Origin: Alphaproteobacteria bacterium
GTDB taxonomy: Bacteria; Pseudomonadota; Alphaproteobacteria; UBA7887
Direction: 5' to 3'
Length of the DNA: 18,984 nt
NCBI GenBank assembly: GCA_028289725.1
Contig: JANQOH010000079.1
Span: 1-18,984, forward strand
The position numbers were made by a program, and so were the translations under genes. Positions 1 through 5,612 of this stretch are shown piece after piece. The first letter of the stretch is position 1. Every line of letters begins with the position of its first letter. The notes under the pieces were generated by a model. It made no database searches. It was given only the letters and a program-made list of their open reading frames with translations, and was not told the origin of the DNA.

Positions 1-107
1 AGACACGCGCGAACGATCAGGCCTATGTCGCGGGGGCACGTGAACAGTTGCGGCAAGCGACCGTGGGACTGCTCGGTGATCATTTGTCGGTTGAACGTAC
101 GGCATGA
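1..107 (+). CDS. C-terminal end of an unidentified protein (partial)
   Basis: An open frame runs in from the left edge (first full codon at base 3) and stops at TGA 105-107. The 34 visible residues end in ...LGDHLSVERTA and look like an amphipathic helix, rich in Ala, Arg, Gln and Leu. Its stop overlaps the ATG of the next gene (ATGA, 104-107), the usual arrangement of co-translated genes, and this is the main reason to call it real. Too little is present to name a family. Confidence 0.5.
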   Translation, partial: TRANDQAYVAGAREQLRQATVGLLGDHLSVERTA

Positions 108-1003
108 ACGTTCAGACGATTGGCATCTTGATGCCGGGCGACATGGGGCATGGCTGCGGCCGCGTATTTCGCGACAATGGGAGGCGCGTTGTCACCTGTT
201 TGGGCGGACGGAGCTTACGGACGCAGGGCCTCTCAGCGGCCGCGGACATCGAGGATTTGGCGTCACTCGAGGATGTCGCGCGCGAGTCCGATCTGGTGAT
301 GTCGATCTTGCCGCCGGAAGCGGCGCTTGGTCAGGCGGAGCGATTCGGTGCGGCGATGATGGCCGCCAATGCGCGCCCTGTATATGCGGATTGCAATGCC
401 GTTGCACCGGACACGGAGCGTCGGATCGGCGCCGTGATCGAAGCGGCGGGCGCGCAATTCATCGACGCCGGAATCATCGGCCGGAATCCGGTGCGGGAGA
501 AAGGCGGAACGCGCTTCTATGTGAGCGGGCCAGATGTTTCGGCCATCGAAGCACTCGACGGACAGGGCATCATCGTGCGTCGCCTGGGCGCCGAGATCGG
601 TCGAGCCTCGGCTTTGAAGATGATCTATGCAAGCGCGACAAAAGGCACGTTTTCACTCCACGCCGCGACATTGACGGTCGCGCACGCCATGGGGATGACC
701 GAGCCCTATTTGCAGGAACTCAAGGAAAGCCGGCCGGCTGTACTGGAAGCGATGGAGCGTATGGTGCCGCGTATTCCGCTTGATGCGGCGCGCTGGGCGG
801 GCGAGATGCGCGAAATTGCCGCAACGTTTGAAGCCGCAGGCGTGACGCGCGCTTTTCACGACGGCGCGGCGGCGATGATGGAACTCGCGGCTCAAACGAC
901 GATTGCGAACGAGTCCCGCGAGACCGTAGACGAAAGCCGAACGCTCCTGGAAGCGTTGGACGCGTATGTTGCGGCGCTGCGCGGGGACGGCACATCTCGA
1001 TAG
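104..1003 (+). CDS. NAD(P)-dependent oxidoreductase, DUF1932 / 6-phosphogluconate-dehydrogenase-like
   Basis: A 299-residue beta-hydroxyacid-dehydrogenase-type protein. The N-terminus has the Rossmann strand and dinucleotide loop of this group (IGILMPGDMGHG, residues 6-17), in the GxxxPGxMG form seen in DUF1932 proteins rather than the classical GxGxMG. Residues 55-75 (DLVMSILPP) match the end of the Rossmann sheet, and YADCNAVAPDT matches the substrate-loop region. Lys172 in SALKMIYASATKG sits where the family's catalytic lysine is expected. The second half (about 185-290) is all-helical, as in the DUF1932 C-terminal domain. Length is normal. There is no good Shine-Dalgarno, but the start overlaps the preceding stop, so it is probably translated by coupling. 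The substrate cannot be read from sequence; a hydroxy acid is inferred from the superfamily. Confidence 0.85.
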   Translation: MNVQTIGILMPGDMGHGCGRVFRDNGRRVVTCLGGRSLRTQGLSAAADIEDLASLEDVARESDLVMSILPPEAALGQAERFGAAMMAANARPVYADCNAVAPDTERRIGAVIEAAGAQFIDAGIIGRNPVREKGGTRFYVSGPDVSAIEALDGQGIIVRRLGAEIGRASALKMIYASATKGTFSLHAATLTVAHAMGMTEPYLQELKESRPAVLEAMERMVPRIPLDAARWAGEMREIAATFEAAGVTRAFHDGAAAMMELAAQTTIANESRETVDESRTLLEALDAYVAALRGDGTSR

Positions 1004-1050
1004 CAAACTAAGATGTTTCCAACGCGGACCACAATAAGATTCCCGAGAAC

Positions 1051-1145
1051 CATCACACGTCGTGCACACTGATGCGCGACCGGCCGCGCGTCGACATTCG
1101 ATTTGATGCTCGGCGTGGCGCGAAGGCCCTTCGATACGTGTGATG
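1051..1145. repeat. Long-spaced 10-bp inverted repeat upstream of small-ORF cassette 1
   Basis: CATCACACGT (1051-1060) and its exact reverse complement ACGTGTGATG (1136-1145) are separated by 75 bp. The pair lies between the dehydrogenase and the promoter of cassette 1. It could be a pair of looped operator half-sites or the base of a structured transcript; a chance match is also possible. No gene is visible in 1004-1259. Confidence 0.35.
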
Positions 1146-1146
1146 T

Positions 1147-1169
1147 GTTTCACAATCAATCCGTGAAAC
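1147..1169. promoter_or_regulatory. Operator-like inverted repeat GTTTCAC-N9-GTGAAAC
   Basis: A perfect 7-bp dyad (1147-1153 and 1163-1169) ends three bases before the -35-like TTTACA of cassette 1, a typical place for an activator or repressor site. Cassette 2 has a related GTGAA/TTCAC dyad upstream of its promoter, which supports function. The regulator is unknown. Confidence 0.5.
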
Positions 1170-1171
1170 GG

Positions 1172-1223
1172 TTTACAGCGGCAGCTCGGGCGACCGCGTA
1201 AAACACACTCATCAGATTTCACA
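1172..1223 (+). promoter_or_regulatory. Promoter and conserved start-site box of cassette 1
   Basis: TTTACAGCGGC (1172-1182) and CATCAGATTTCACA (1210-1223) are repeated exactly in cassette 2 with the same 27-bp spacing. Between them both copies have a TA(A/G)AAC hexamer at the same position (1199-1204 here). TTTACA is read as a -35-like element. The -10 is not canonical at 17-bp spacing, so the sigma factor is uncertain. The conserved box falls at or just after the expected transcription start. Confidence 0.5.
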
Positions 1224-1259
1224 TGTCGCCCCACGGGGTGAAGTTGGTAGGACTGAGTG

Positions 1260-1388
1260 ATGAACCGTTACGAAGCCGCCGCGACACGACCGAACAGCGA
1301 AACATATGCGCCGTATGCGTCGCACGCCAAAGTGACCAAGGAATCCGGCGAGATCTTTGCCGGTTATGTCGGGGGCTACAACATGTAG
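1260..1388 (+). CDS. Small hypothetical protein, 42 aa (cassette 1)
   Basis: ATG at 1260 is preceded by AGGA (1249-1252) at 7-nt spacing. The frame encodes 42 residues, beginning MNRYEAAATRP and ending in the Gly/Tyr-rich GEIFAGYVGGYNM, and stops at TAG 1386-1388, immediately before the conserved 3' element. No signal peptide, membrane segment or known domain is visible. Support comes from position: a promoter, a leader hairpin (CGCCCC/GGGGTG, about 1227-1240), a ribosome site and an intrinsic terminator frame it exactly. It shows no similarity to the 57-codon ORF in the equivalent place of cassette 2. It could also be a coincidental ORF within a regulatory RNA. Confidence 0.45.
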   Translation: MNRYEAAATRPNSETYAPYASHAKVTKESGEIFAGYVGGYNM

Positions 1389-1474
1389 CTCCCACACTTC
1401 GGGCCGTCCCCGCGGCCCATTCTCCCCTCGCACCAGCCTCGCGGCCGCCGCCCACACCGGCGGCCGCTTTTTTT
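1388..1474 (+). repeat. Conserved 3' element, copy 1 (two hairpins with CU-rich linker)
   Basis: This stretch matches 3074-3159 with about five scattered differences, nearly all C/T or G/A. In order: CTCCCACACTT; a 6-bp hairpin GGGCCG/CGGCCC (1401-1418) with a six-base loop; a single-stranded, C-rich linker CATTCTCCCCTCGCACCA; then the terminator stem. The linker contains CUCCCCUC, complementary to strong ribosome-binding sites. The element is either a conserved 3' UTR or a small RNA released from one. Confidence 0.7.
1441..1474 (+). terminator. Intrinsic terminator of cassette 1
   Basis: A perfect 10-bp GC stem (GCGGCCGCCG 1441-1450 with CGGCGGCCGC 1458-1467), a 7-base loop and seven T residues (1468-1474). 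It ends 15 bp before the stop codon of the convergent PepSY gene. Confidence 0.9.
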
Positions 1475-1489
1475 CATTAAACGCGCTGG

Positions 1490-2029
1490 CTACTCGTTCT
1501 CTCCGATTTCCCACAATTCGGGATTGGCTTCGGTGATCTTGCCGGTCGCCGCATCGACTTCGATGTTCATTTCGCCGCCGCTGGCTAGAATGACATCGAT
1601 TTCGTACGCGGCTGATCCGTCGGACTCAATACCGCCTTCGACGCTCTCGACTTCGCCGGGGAACATCGCGAGCGCGGTGTTGATCGCGTCTTGCTCGCTG
1701 ATCTTTGCTTGGCTCGTGAACATCGGGTCGGTCAGTTCGACTTCGCGCTCAATTTCCCAGATCATCGCGTTTTCGGCGTTGACCTCGACCTCCCACCGAA
1801 TGCCATCGGCGCCAAGAATATCGAAATCGTAGATCGGATCGCCTTCCTCGAACTTGTACTCGACATTGAGTGCCTGGCCGCCGAACACGGTAAGCGCCGC
1901 TTGGAGACATTGTTCGAGCGTCTTGTCGTCGGCATCCGCGTATTCGCCAAGTTCAACGGCATGCGCTGTGACACCAGTGGTGAGACACAGCCCCATCAAA
2001 CTGGCTGCGAAAATTTTGCCTTTCGTCAT
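1490..2029 (-). CDS. Secreted PepSY-domain protein (two repeats)
   Basis: The start chosen is ATG 2029 because AGGAG lies 6-7 nt upstream and the resulting N-terminus is a clean signal peptide (MTKGKIFAASLMGLCL..., likely cleaved after THA near residue 24). A longer frame from 2053 lacks these. The 179-residue product is very acidic and carries two PepSY-type repeats: about 33-95 (LEQCLQAAL...YDFDILGADGIRWEVEVNAENAMIWEIE) and 110-168 (ISEQDAINTAL...YEIDVILASGGEMNIEVDAATGKITE). PepSY domains occur in exported proteins, classically as peptidase inhibitors or peptide/metal-responsive modules; the exact role here cannot be told. It is a single gene, convergent with cassette 1 and lying between the two cassettes. 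The C-terminus is Glu/Asn-rich. Confidence 0.85.
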   Translation of the reverse strand: MTKGKIFAASLMGLCLTTGVTAHAVELGEYADADDKTLEQCLQAALTVFGGQALNVEYKFEEGDPIYDFDILGADGIRWEVEVNAENAMIWEIEREVELTDPMFTSQAKISEQDAINTALAMFPGEVESVEGGIESDGSAAYEIDVILASGGEMNIEVDAATGKITEANPELWEIGENE

Positions 2030-2356
2030 CGTAATCTCCTTTGCGTGCGGCACTCGAACCTATTCCGCGAATGAATGTGGGCCGGCATCATGAACAATGT
2101 GCGGTCACGCGAAATCTATGAACGCAATAGGTGGTATGCCCAAGAAGCGATCCCTACATGAGGCGCTTGTCCGCGTTACCAGGACGTCATGGGGCCCAAG
2201 ACCTGGCCGAGGGCGTGAAGCAGTCCTGCGGCGCGTGTCGCGGTGACGACGGAACCGACCATCAGCGCCATATCGCCGAGGCCGCCGGCATGCCGCGAGC
2301 CTACTGGTCGCTTTGTCGTGCATTCACGGATTGTGCGAAGCACGTTCCGTAGCGTC

Positions 2357-2389
2357 AAAAAAGTTGGCGCCGGCAGATTTGCCGGCCCC
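2357..2389 (-). terminator. Terminator-like hairpin, minus strand
   Basis: A 10-bp stem with one mismatch (2366-2375 with 2380-2389) and a 4-base loop. Reading the minus strand it is followed by AAC and then six T (2357-2362). No minus-strand gene is visible just upstream, so it may end an unannotated small RNA or be a relic. Confidence 0.5.
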
Positions 2390-2528
2390 AAGTCGTTAGG
2401 GTAACCCAATATGGGCTGATGTGGAGAGATACCGCACTGGGCAGTGGCATCATGATCAATGTCGGCTTACATGACGGCGACCTTCATCGAAACGATGCCT
2501 GCAAGCGGTATCCTTGGAGGTACCAAGA

Positions 2529-2564
2529 ATGGACATAAAAGAAGATCTTAAGTTATTGCAATAA
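2529..2564 (+). CDS. Possible 11-codon leader-type ORF
   Basis: ATG 2529 follows GGAGG at about 8-nt spacing and encodes MDIKEDLKLLQ, ending at TAA 2562-2564. The GGAGG is in the loop of a small hairpin (CTTGG/CCAAG, 2513-2527), and the stop lies inside a perfect palindrome followed by a T-rich run. This is the layout of a leader peptide, but no regulated gene follows closely, so the call is weak. Confidence 0.2.
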   Translation: MDIKEDLKLLQ

Positions 2565-2565
2565 C
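2552..2565. promoter_or_regulatory. Perfect 14-bp A/T-rich palindrome
   Basis: GTTATTGCAATAAC equals its own reverse complement. It sits in the A/T-rich island and is followed on the plus strand by ATAATTTTTTATTTT. It could be a dimeric protein-binding site or a weak hairpin with a U-tract. Confidence 0.35.
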
Positions 2566-2734
2566 ATAATTTTTTATTTTCTTGCTATTGGATTGCCGCA
2601 ACCGAAATGGCTGAAATTAGCCAGCTTTATCTTTGATATTAGCCGTGCGCGAGTTGCATTGGCTCGTGATGGGCCGGGCCAATCACGGTGTAAGACCTGC
2701 GGCCTGGGCATGAGACCGTGGCCGGCGTGAGTTT

Positions 2735-2748
2735 GTGAACCACTTCAC
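2735..2748. promoter_or_regulatory. Operator-like inverted repeat GTGAA-N4-TTCAC
   Basis: A perfect 5-bp dyad 18 bp before the TTTACA of cassette 2. The half-sites use the same TTCAC/GTGAA words as the dyad at cassette 1 but in the opposite order and with a shorter spacer. Confidence 0.4.
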
Positions 2749-2766
2749 GGTGGACCGGTGAGGCGC

Positions 2767-2818
2767 TTTACAGCGGCGCCGGCTGAGGCGGCCTAGAACA
2801 GGGTCATCAGATTTCACA
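2767..2818 (+). promoter_or_regulatory. Promoter and conserved start-site box of cassette 2
   Basis: TTTACAGCGGC (2767-2777), TAGAAC (2794-2799) and CATCAGATTTCACA (2805-2818) repeat the elements of cassette 1 at identical spacing, while the bases between differ. Such spaced conservation is expected of a functional promoter rather than of a recent copy. Confidence 0.5.
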
Positions 2819-2853
2819 AAGCGCCTGCCGGGCGCCTTCGAGAGGACCAACAC

Positions 2854-3027
2854 ATGACCCGCTTTGCCATCCCCTTCGCCTTTGACGCCAGCACAATCAT
2901 GGCGGTCGCAATGACCGGCGGGACGCAAGGCTATAGCGATACTTCTCCCTGGGAAGCACCACAAGCGGCGCGCCCCGATACACAAACGCACGCCGCCTCG
3001 AACGAGACCGAATTGAAGGAATCCTGA
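2854..3027 (+). CDS. Small hypothetical protein, 57 aa (cassette 2)
   Basis: ATG 2854 has AGAGGA (2841-2846) 7 nt upstream. The frame runs 57 codons to TGA 3025-3027. The N-terminus is mildly hydrophobic (MTRFAIPFAFDASTIMAVAM), too broken for a confident signal peptide. The rest is polar and Ala/Thr/Glu-rich, ending HAASNETELKES. No known domain is recognised. The leader between the conserved box and the ribosome site can form a hairpin (AAGCGCC/GGCGCCTT, about 2819-2839), as at cassette 1. The 3' side has two extra hairpins (3032-3050 and 3057-3078) before the shared element. It occupies the same slot as the unrelated 42-aa ORF of cassette 1. Confidence 0.5.
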   Translation: MTRFAIPFAFDASTIMAVAMTGGTQGYSDTSPWEAPQAARPDTQTHAASNETELKES

Positions 3028-3031
3028 GACC

Positions 3032-3078
3032 CCGGCGAGCGACTCGCCGGCCTAGTGGAGCCTGTGCCACACGGCTCC
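3032..3078 (+). other. Two extra 3'-UTR hairpins specific to cassette 2
   Basis: CCGGCGAG/CTCGCCGG (3032-3050) is a perfect 8-bp stem with a 3-base loop. GGAGCC-GTG/CAC-GGCTCC (3057-3078) is a 9-bp stem with a single bulged T. Together with the two hairpins of the shared element they make the 3' region of this transcript almost entirely base-paired. Confidence 0.55.
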
Positions 3079-3159
3079 CACACTTTGGGCCGTTCCCGCG
3101 GCCCATTCTCCCCTCGCACCAACCTCGCGGCCGCCGTCCACACCGGCGGCCGCCTTTTT
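3074..3159 (+). repeat. Conserved 3' element, copy 2
   Basis: Second copy of the element at 1388-1474: CTCCCACACTT, hairpin GGGCCG/CGGCCC (3087-3104), the same C-rich linker CATTCTCCCCTCGCACCA, and the terminator stem. Most of the few differences fall in loops or linkers, so both stems stay perfect. Confidence 0.7.
3127..3159 (+). terminator. Intrinsic terminator of cassette 2
   Basis: The same perfect 10-bp stem as in cassette 1 (3127-3136 with 3144-3153), a 7-base loop, then C and five T. It also insulates the monooxygenase gene downstream. Confidence 0.9.
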
Positions 3160-3262
3160 ATCAGCCCAGGCTTGTGCCGCAGGCTGCTTCTCGCTTTTGG
3201 CCGCTTCGGCTAAGGTCCCGTTCATCCGGCGTGCGAGAAGTGCCTCTTAGGACAGAAATTGG

Positions 3263-4954
3263 ATGACTGGGACAGGTGGTGGCCCCAACGGCAATGGCCG
3301 TGAGCCTCAAAACGAGCAAGCCTTCGACGCTTTGGTGGTGGGCGCCGGCTTTGCCGGGATGTACATGCTGCATCGCCTGCGGGGTCTCGGCCTTAAGACT
3401 CGTGTGATCGAAGCTGGCAGCGGGGTTGGAGGGACGTGGTATTGGAACCGTTATCCCGGTGCGCGCTGCGACGTGGAGAGCGTGCAATATTCCTATCAGT
3501 TCGACCCGGACCTTGAGCAGGAATGGGACTGGACCGAGCATTACGCGACGCAACCGGAAATATTGCGATATGCGGACCATGTCGCCGACCGCTTCGACTT
3601 GCGGCGCGACATCGATTTCGACACGCGTGTTACGGCAGCGCGCTTCGATGAGGTGCGTGGCGCTTGGATTCTGGATACCGACAACCGCCAGCGATATGTC
3701 GCGCCTGTTTGCGTCATGGCGACTGGGTGCTTGTCCGCGCCCAACACGCCGAGATTTGACGGCATCGATCGTTTTTCGGGCCCGACCTATCACACGGGCG
3801 CCTGGCCGCATGAGCCGGTCGACTTTTCGGGTCAGCGCGTCGGCATTATCGGTACGGGGTCGTCGGCTATACAGTCGATCCCGCTGATCGCCGAACAAGC
3901 CAGGCATCTGACCGTTTTCCAGCGCACAGCGCACTATTCGGTGCCGGCGCGGAATCATCCGCTGAAGCGTGCGGCGCCCGGTGAAACGATGAACGGCGCG
4001 GTTCCCTTGGGGTACGACCCCGAAGTCACAGTTGAGGAAATCAAGGCGCACTATCCGGCGTTCCGCGCGAGCGCAAAGCAGTTCGCGACGGGACTGTCCT
4101 ATGCCCTCAACAAGGACTCGGCGCTTGACGCGACGCCAGAAGAACGGCGGCGCGCGTATGAAGCGCGCTGGCAACGCGGTGGGGTGCCGTTTTTGGGCGC
4201 CTATGGTGACTTGCTGTCTGATGAGCAAGCGAACGAGACCGCGGCGGAGTTCGTACGCGAAAAGATCCGCGAAACTGTCAATGATCCTGAGACAGCTGAA
4301 TTACTTTGCCCGTCAGGCGTTATTGGCTGTAAGCGCCTCGTTGTCGATACCGACTACTTCGCGACCTATAACCGCGACAATGTGACGTTGGTTGATATCA
4401 GTGACGGGCCGATCGAACGGCTCACGCCGGAAGGGCTGTGCGCCGGCGGACAGGATTACGCGTTTGACGCGATCGTCTTCGCGACCGGATTTGACGCCAT
4501 GACCGGCGCGCTGAATCGGATCGACATTCGTGGCGCGGATGGACGCTCGCTCGTCGAGCGTTGGGCCGAAGGGCCAAAAAGCTATCTTGGTCTGATGGTC
4601 GCCGGTCTTCCGAACTTGTTCACCATCACCGGGCCCGGCAGCCCGTCGGTCTTGAGCAATATGATCCCGTCGATCGAACAGCATGTCGACTGGATTACCG
4701 ATTGTATAAGGCATATGCGCGCGAACGGTCTCAACCGGATCGAAGCGACGGAAGCGGCCCAAGAGGATTGGGTGGCGCATGCGCGTGAGGTGGCTGGAGG
4801 GAGCCTTCGGTCGAGCTGCAGTTCCTGGTATGTCGGTGCGAATGTGCCCGGCAAGCCACGGGTCTTCATGCCGTATATTGGCGGTTTTCCAGCTTATGTG
4901 CAGCGTTGCGAGGAGATCGTGGCGAACGGGTACGAAGGTTTCTTGCTTAGTTGA
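3263..4954 (+). CDS. Type I Baeyer-Villiger flavin monooxygenase
   Basis: A 563-residue, FAD- and NADPH-dependent monooxygenase of the cyclohexanone/phenylacetone monooxygenase family, which inserts oxygen next to a ketone to give an ester or lactone. Diagnostic features: FAD-binding GAGFAG (27-32); GTWYWNRYPGARCD near 57-70; the Baeyer-Villiger fingerprint FxGxxxHxxxW as FSGPTYHTGAW (171-181); a second nucleotide-binding motif GTGSSA (197-202); and ATGFDAMTG near 410-418. The C-terminal part has NMIPSIEQHVDWI and the SSWYVGANVPGKP segment typical of the family. Length is normal, with a glycine-rich polar N-terminal extension of about 20 residues. AGGA lies 10 nt before the ATG. It is a single gene following the terminator of cassette 2. 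The natural substrate cannot be predicted. A 355-codon open frame on the opposite strand (3161-4228) is a GC-rich shadow. Confidence 0.95.
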   Translation: MTGTGGGPNGNGREPQNEQAFDALVVGAGFAGMYMLHRLRGLGLKTRVIEAGSGVGGTWYWNRYPGARCDVESVQYSYQFDPDLEQEWDWTEHYATQPEILRYADHVADRFDLRRDIDFDTRVTAARFDEVRGAWILDTDNRQRYVAPVCVMATGCLSAPNTPRFDGIDRFSGPTYHTGAWPHEPVDFSGQRVGIIGTGSSAIQSIPLIAEQARHLTVFQRTAHYSVPARNHPLKRAAPGETMNGAVPLGYDPEVTVEEIKAHYPAFRASAKQFATGLSYALNKDSALDATPEERRRAYEARWQRGGVPFLGAYGDLLSDEQANETAAEFVREKIRETVNDPETAELLCPSGVIGCKRLVVDTDYFATYNRDNVTLVDISDGPIERLTPEGLCAGGQDYAFDAIVFATGFDAMTGALNRIDIRGADGRSLVERWAEGPKSYLGLMVAGLPNLFTITGPGSPSVLSNMIPSIEQHVDWITDCIRHMRANGLNRIEATEAAQEDWVAHAREVAGGSLRSSCSSWYVGANVPGKPRVFMPYIGGFPAYVQRCEEIVANGYEGFLLS

Positions 4955-5010
4955 AGTGCTGAATCACGCAGCCGCGTTGAAGCTTCCGGTAGCCGGTAGA
5001 TATTAGCTTT

Positions 5011-5037
5011 CAAATTGTGCGCCGTATCACAAATTTG
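5011..5037. repeat. Imperfect A/T-rich inverted repeat between convergent genes
   Basis: CAAATTGTG (5011-5019) pairs with CACAAATTTG (5028-5037) with one bulged base and an 8-base loop. It lies between the stop codons of the monooxygenase and the RloB-like gene. Neither side has a good U-tract, so terminator function is doubtful. It also marks the left limit of the A/T-rich block. Confidence 0.35.
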
Positions 5038-5048
5038 CCAAAATTGAG

Positions 5049-5612
5049 TTAGATGAGGCCTATGCACATCAAGAACTCACGAAGATCGTCTTCGACTTGA
5101 GCAGCCTGGACTATTTGATCATAGCCAATTTTGCGTCCTAACTTGTCGGCGCTAAGACCGCTCTTATTGTATTCGGGCCAACGTCGTTGAAGCTCAATAA
5201 GGCTGCGTTCCGCAATCGGTTGTAACAACTGGCAGCCAGCCAGGTGGCGCAATAAAACTGCTTCTAGGTTAGGTTTTTGCCAGACTAATTGAATTGCGTG
5301 TTCTTCTGCAGTCCGAATTGCCTGGTTTGTGCGATTTGGGGTATCATTCGCCCGATCAGAATCTAGGAAAATCGCGGCGTGCTTGTAGCTGGTTCTATGT
5401 TTACGTTTGTGAGCGAGCCGCTCGACTGCGCGATTGACGAGTGCAAGTGGGTCGCCCGCGCCAGGGTTAAGCAACTCGCCTTGTACTGAAAGATGAAGGT
5501 CTTTTGAGCGAGCAATCTTGTTAATTAGTGCGGCATAGGCACGTTCGCCCAGTCCTTCACAGCCAACGAAGTACAGCGCACGTTGCGGTACATGTGCCCG
5601 CCGGCGTGTCAT
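5049..5612 (-). CDS. rloB: RloB-like protein (TOPRIM-fold defence effector)
   Basis: A 187-residue protein fitting the RloB family. A hydrophobic strand leads into an acidic turn (ALYFVGCEGLGER, Glu19), as in the family's IVCEGE-T-E start. An Asp-x-Asp follows a second strand (IFLDSDR, Asp84 and Asp86). Then comes KPNLEAVLLRHL (114-124), the counterpart of the family's NPcFE.WLL.H motif, with Glu117 and His123. These acidic residues suggest a metal-dependent TOPRIM-type active site. RloB proteins accompany AAA15 ATPases, including in lactococcal AbiL-like abortive infection systems. Its ATG overlaps the stop of the ATPase gene (ATGA, 5609-5612), so the two are co-translated. It is slightly short for the family, and codon use is more A/T-rich than in neighbours, suggesting transfer. 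The molecular target is unknown. Confidence 0.75.
   Translation of the reverse strand: MTRRRAHVPQRALYFVGCEGLGERAYAALINKIARSKDLHLSVQGELLNPGAGDPLALVNRAVERLAHKRKHRTSYKHAAIFLDSDRANDTPNRTNQAIRTAEEHAIQLVWQKPNLEAVLLRHLAGCQLLQPIAERSLIELQRRWPEYNKSGLSADKLGRKIGYDQIVQAAQVEDDLREFLMCIGLI

Larger units (their letters stand above)
2030..2853. other. Gene-poor stretch between the PepSY gene and cassette 2
   Basis: Short frames in 2105-2410 have no ribosome site, codon bias or recognisable domain, and I do not call any of them. The left part is GC-rich. From about 2525 to 2640 the DNA turns sharply A/T-rich. The stretch holds a minus-strand terminator-like hairpin (2357-2389), a hairpin-embedded ribosome site with an 11-codon ORF (2529-2564), a perfect palindrome (2552-2565) and the promoter of cassette 2. 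Confidence 0.6.

Noticed and set aside
25..783. 252-codon plus-strand frame overlapping the DUF1932 dehydrogenase
   Set aside because: Its product is Arg/Gly/Cys-rich with no domain, whereas the overlapping frame has clear dehydrogenase motifs.
653..1234. 193-codon minus-strand frame
   Set aside because: Mostly antisense to the dehydrogenase; Arg/His/Cys-rich product with no ribosome site or domain.
2105..2409. Several 70-77-codon frames on both strands
   Set aside because: No ribosome sites, domains or codon bias; the minus-strand frame 2176-2409 has a mildly hydrophobic end but nothing to identify a gene.
3161..4228. 355-codon open frame on the minus strand
   Set aside because: It lies antisense to the well-supported Baeyer-Villiger monooxygenase and runs backward through the terminator of cassette 2. 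Its Arg-rich, low-complexity product fits a GC-rich shadow frame.
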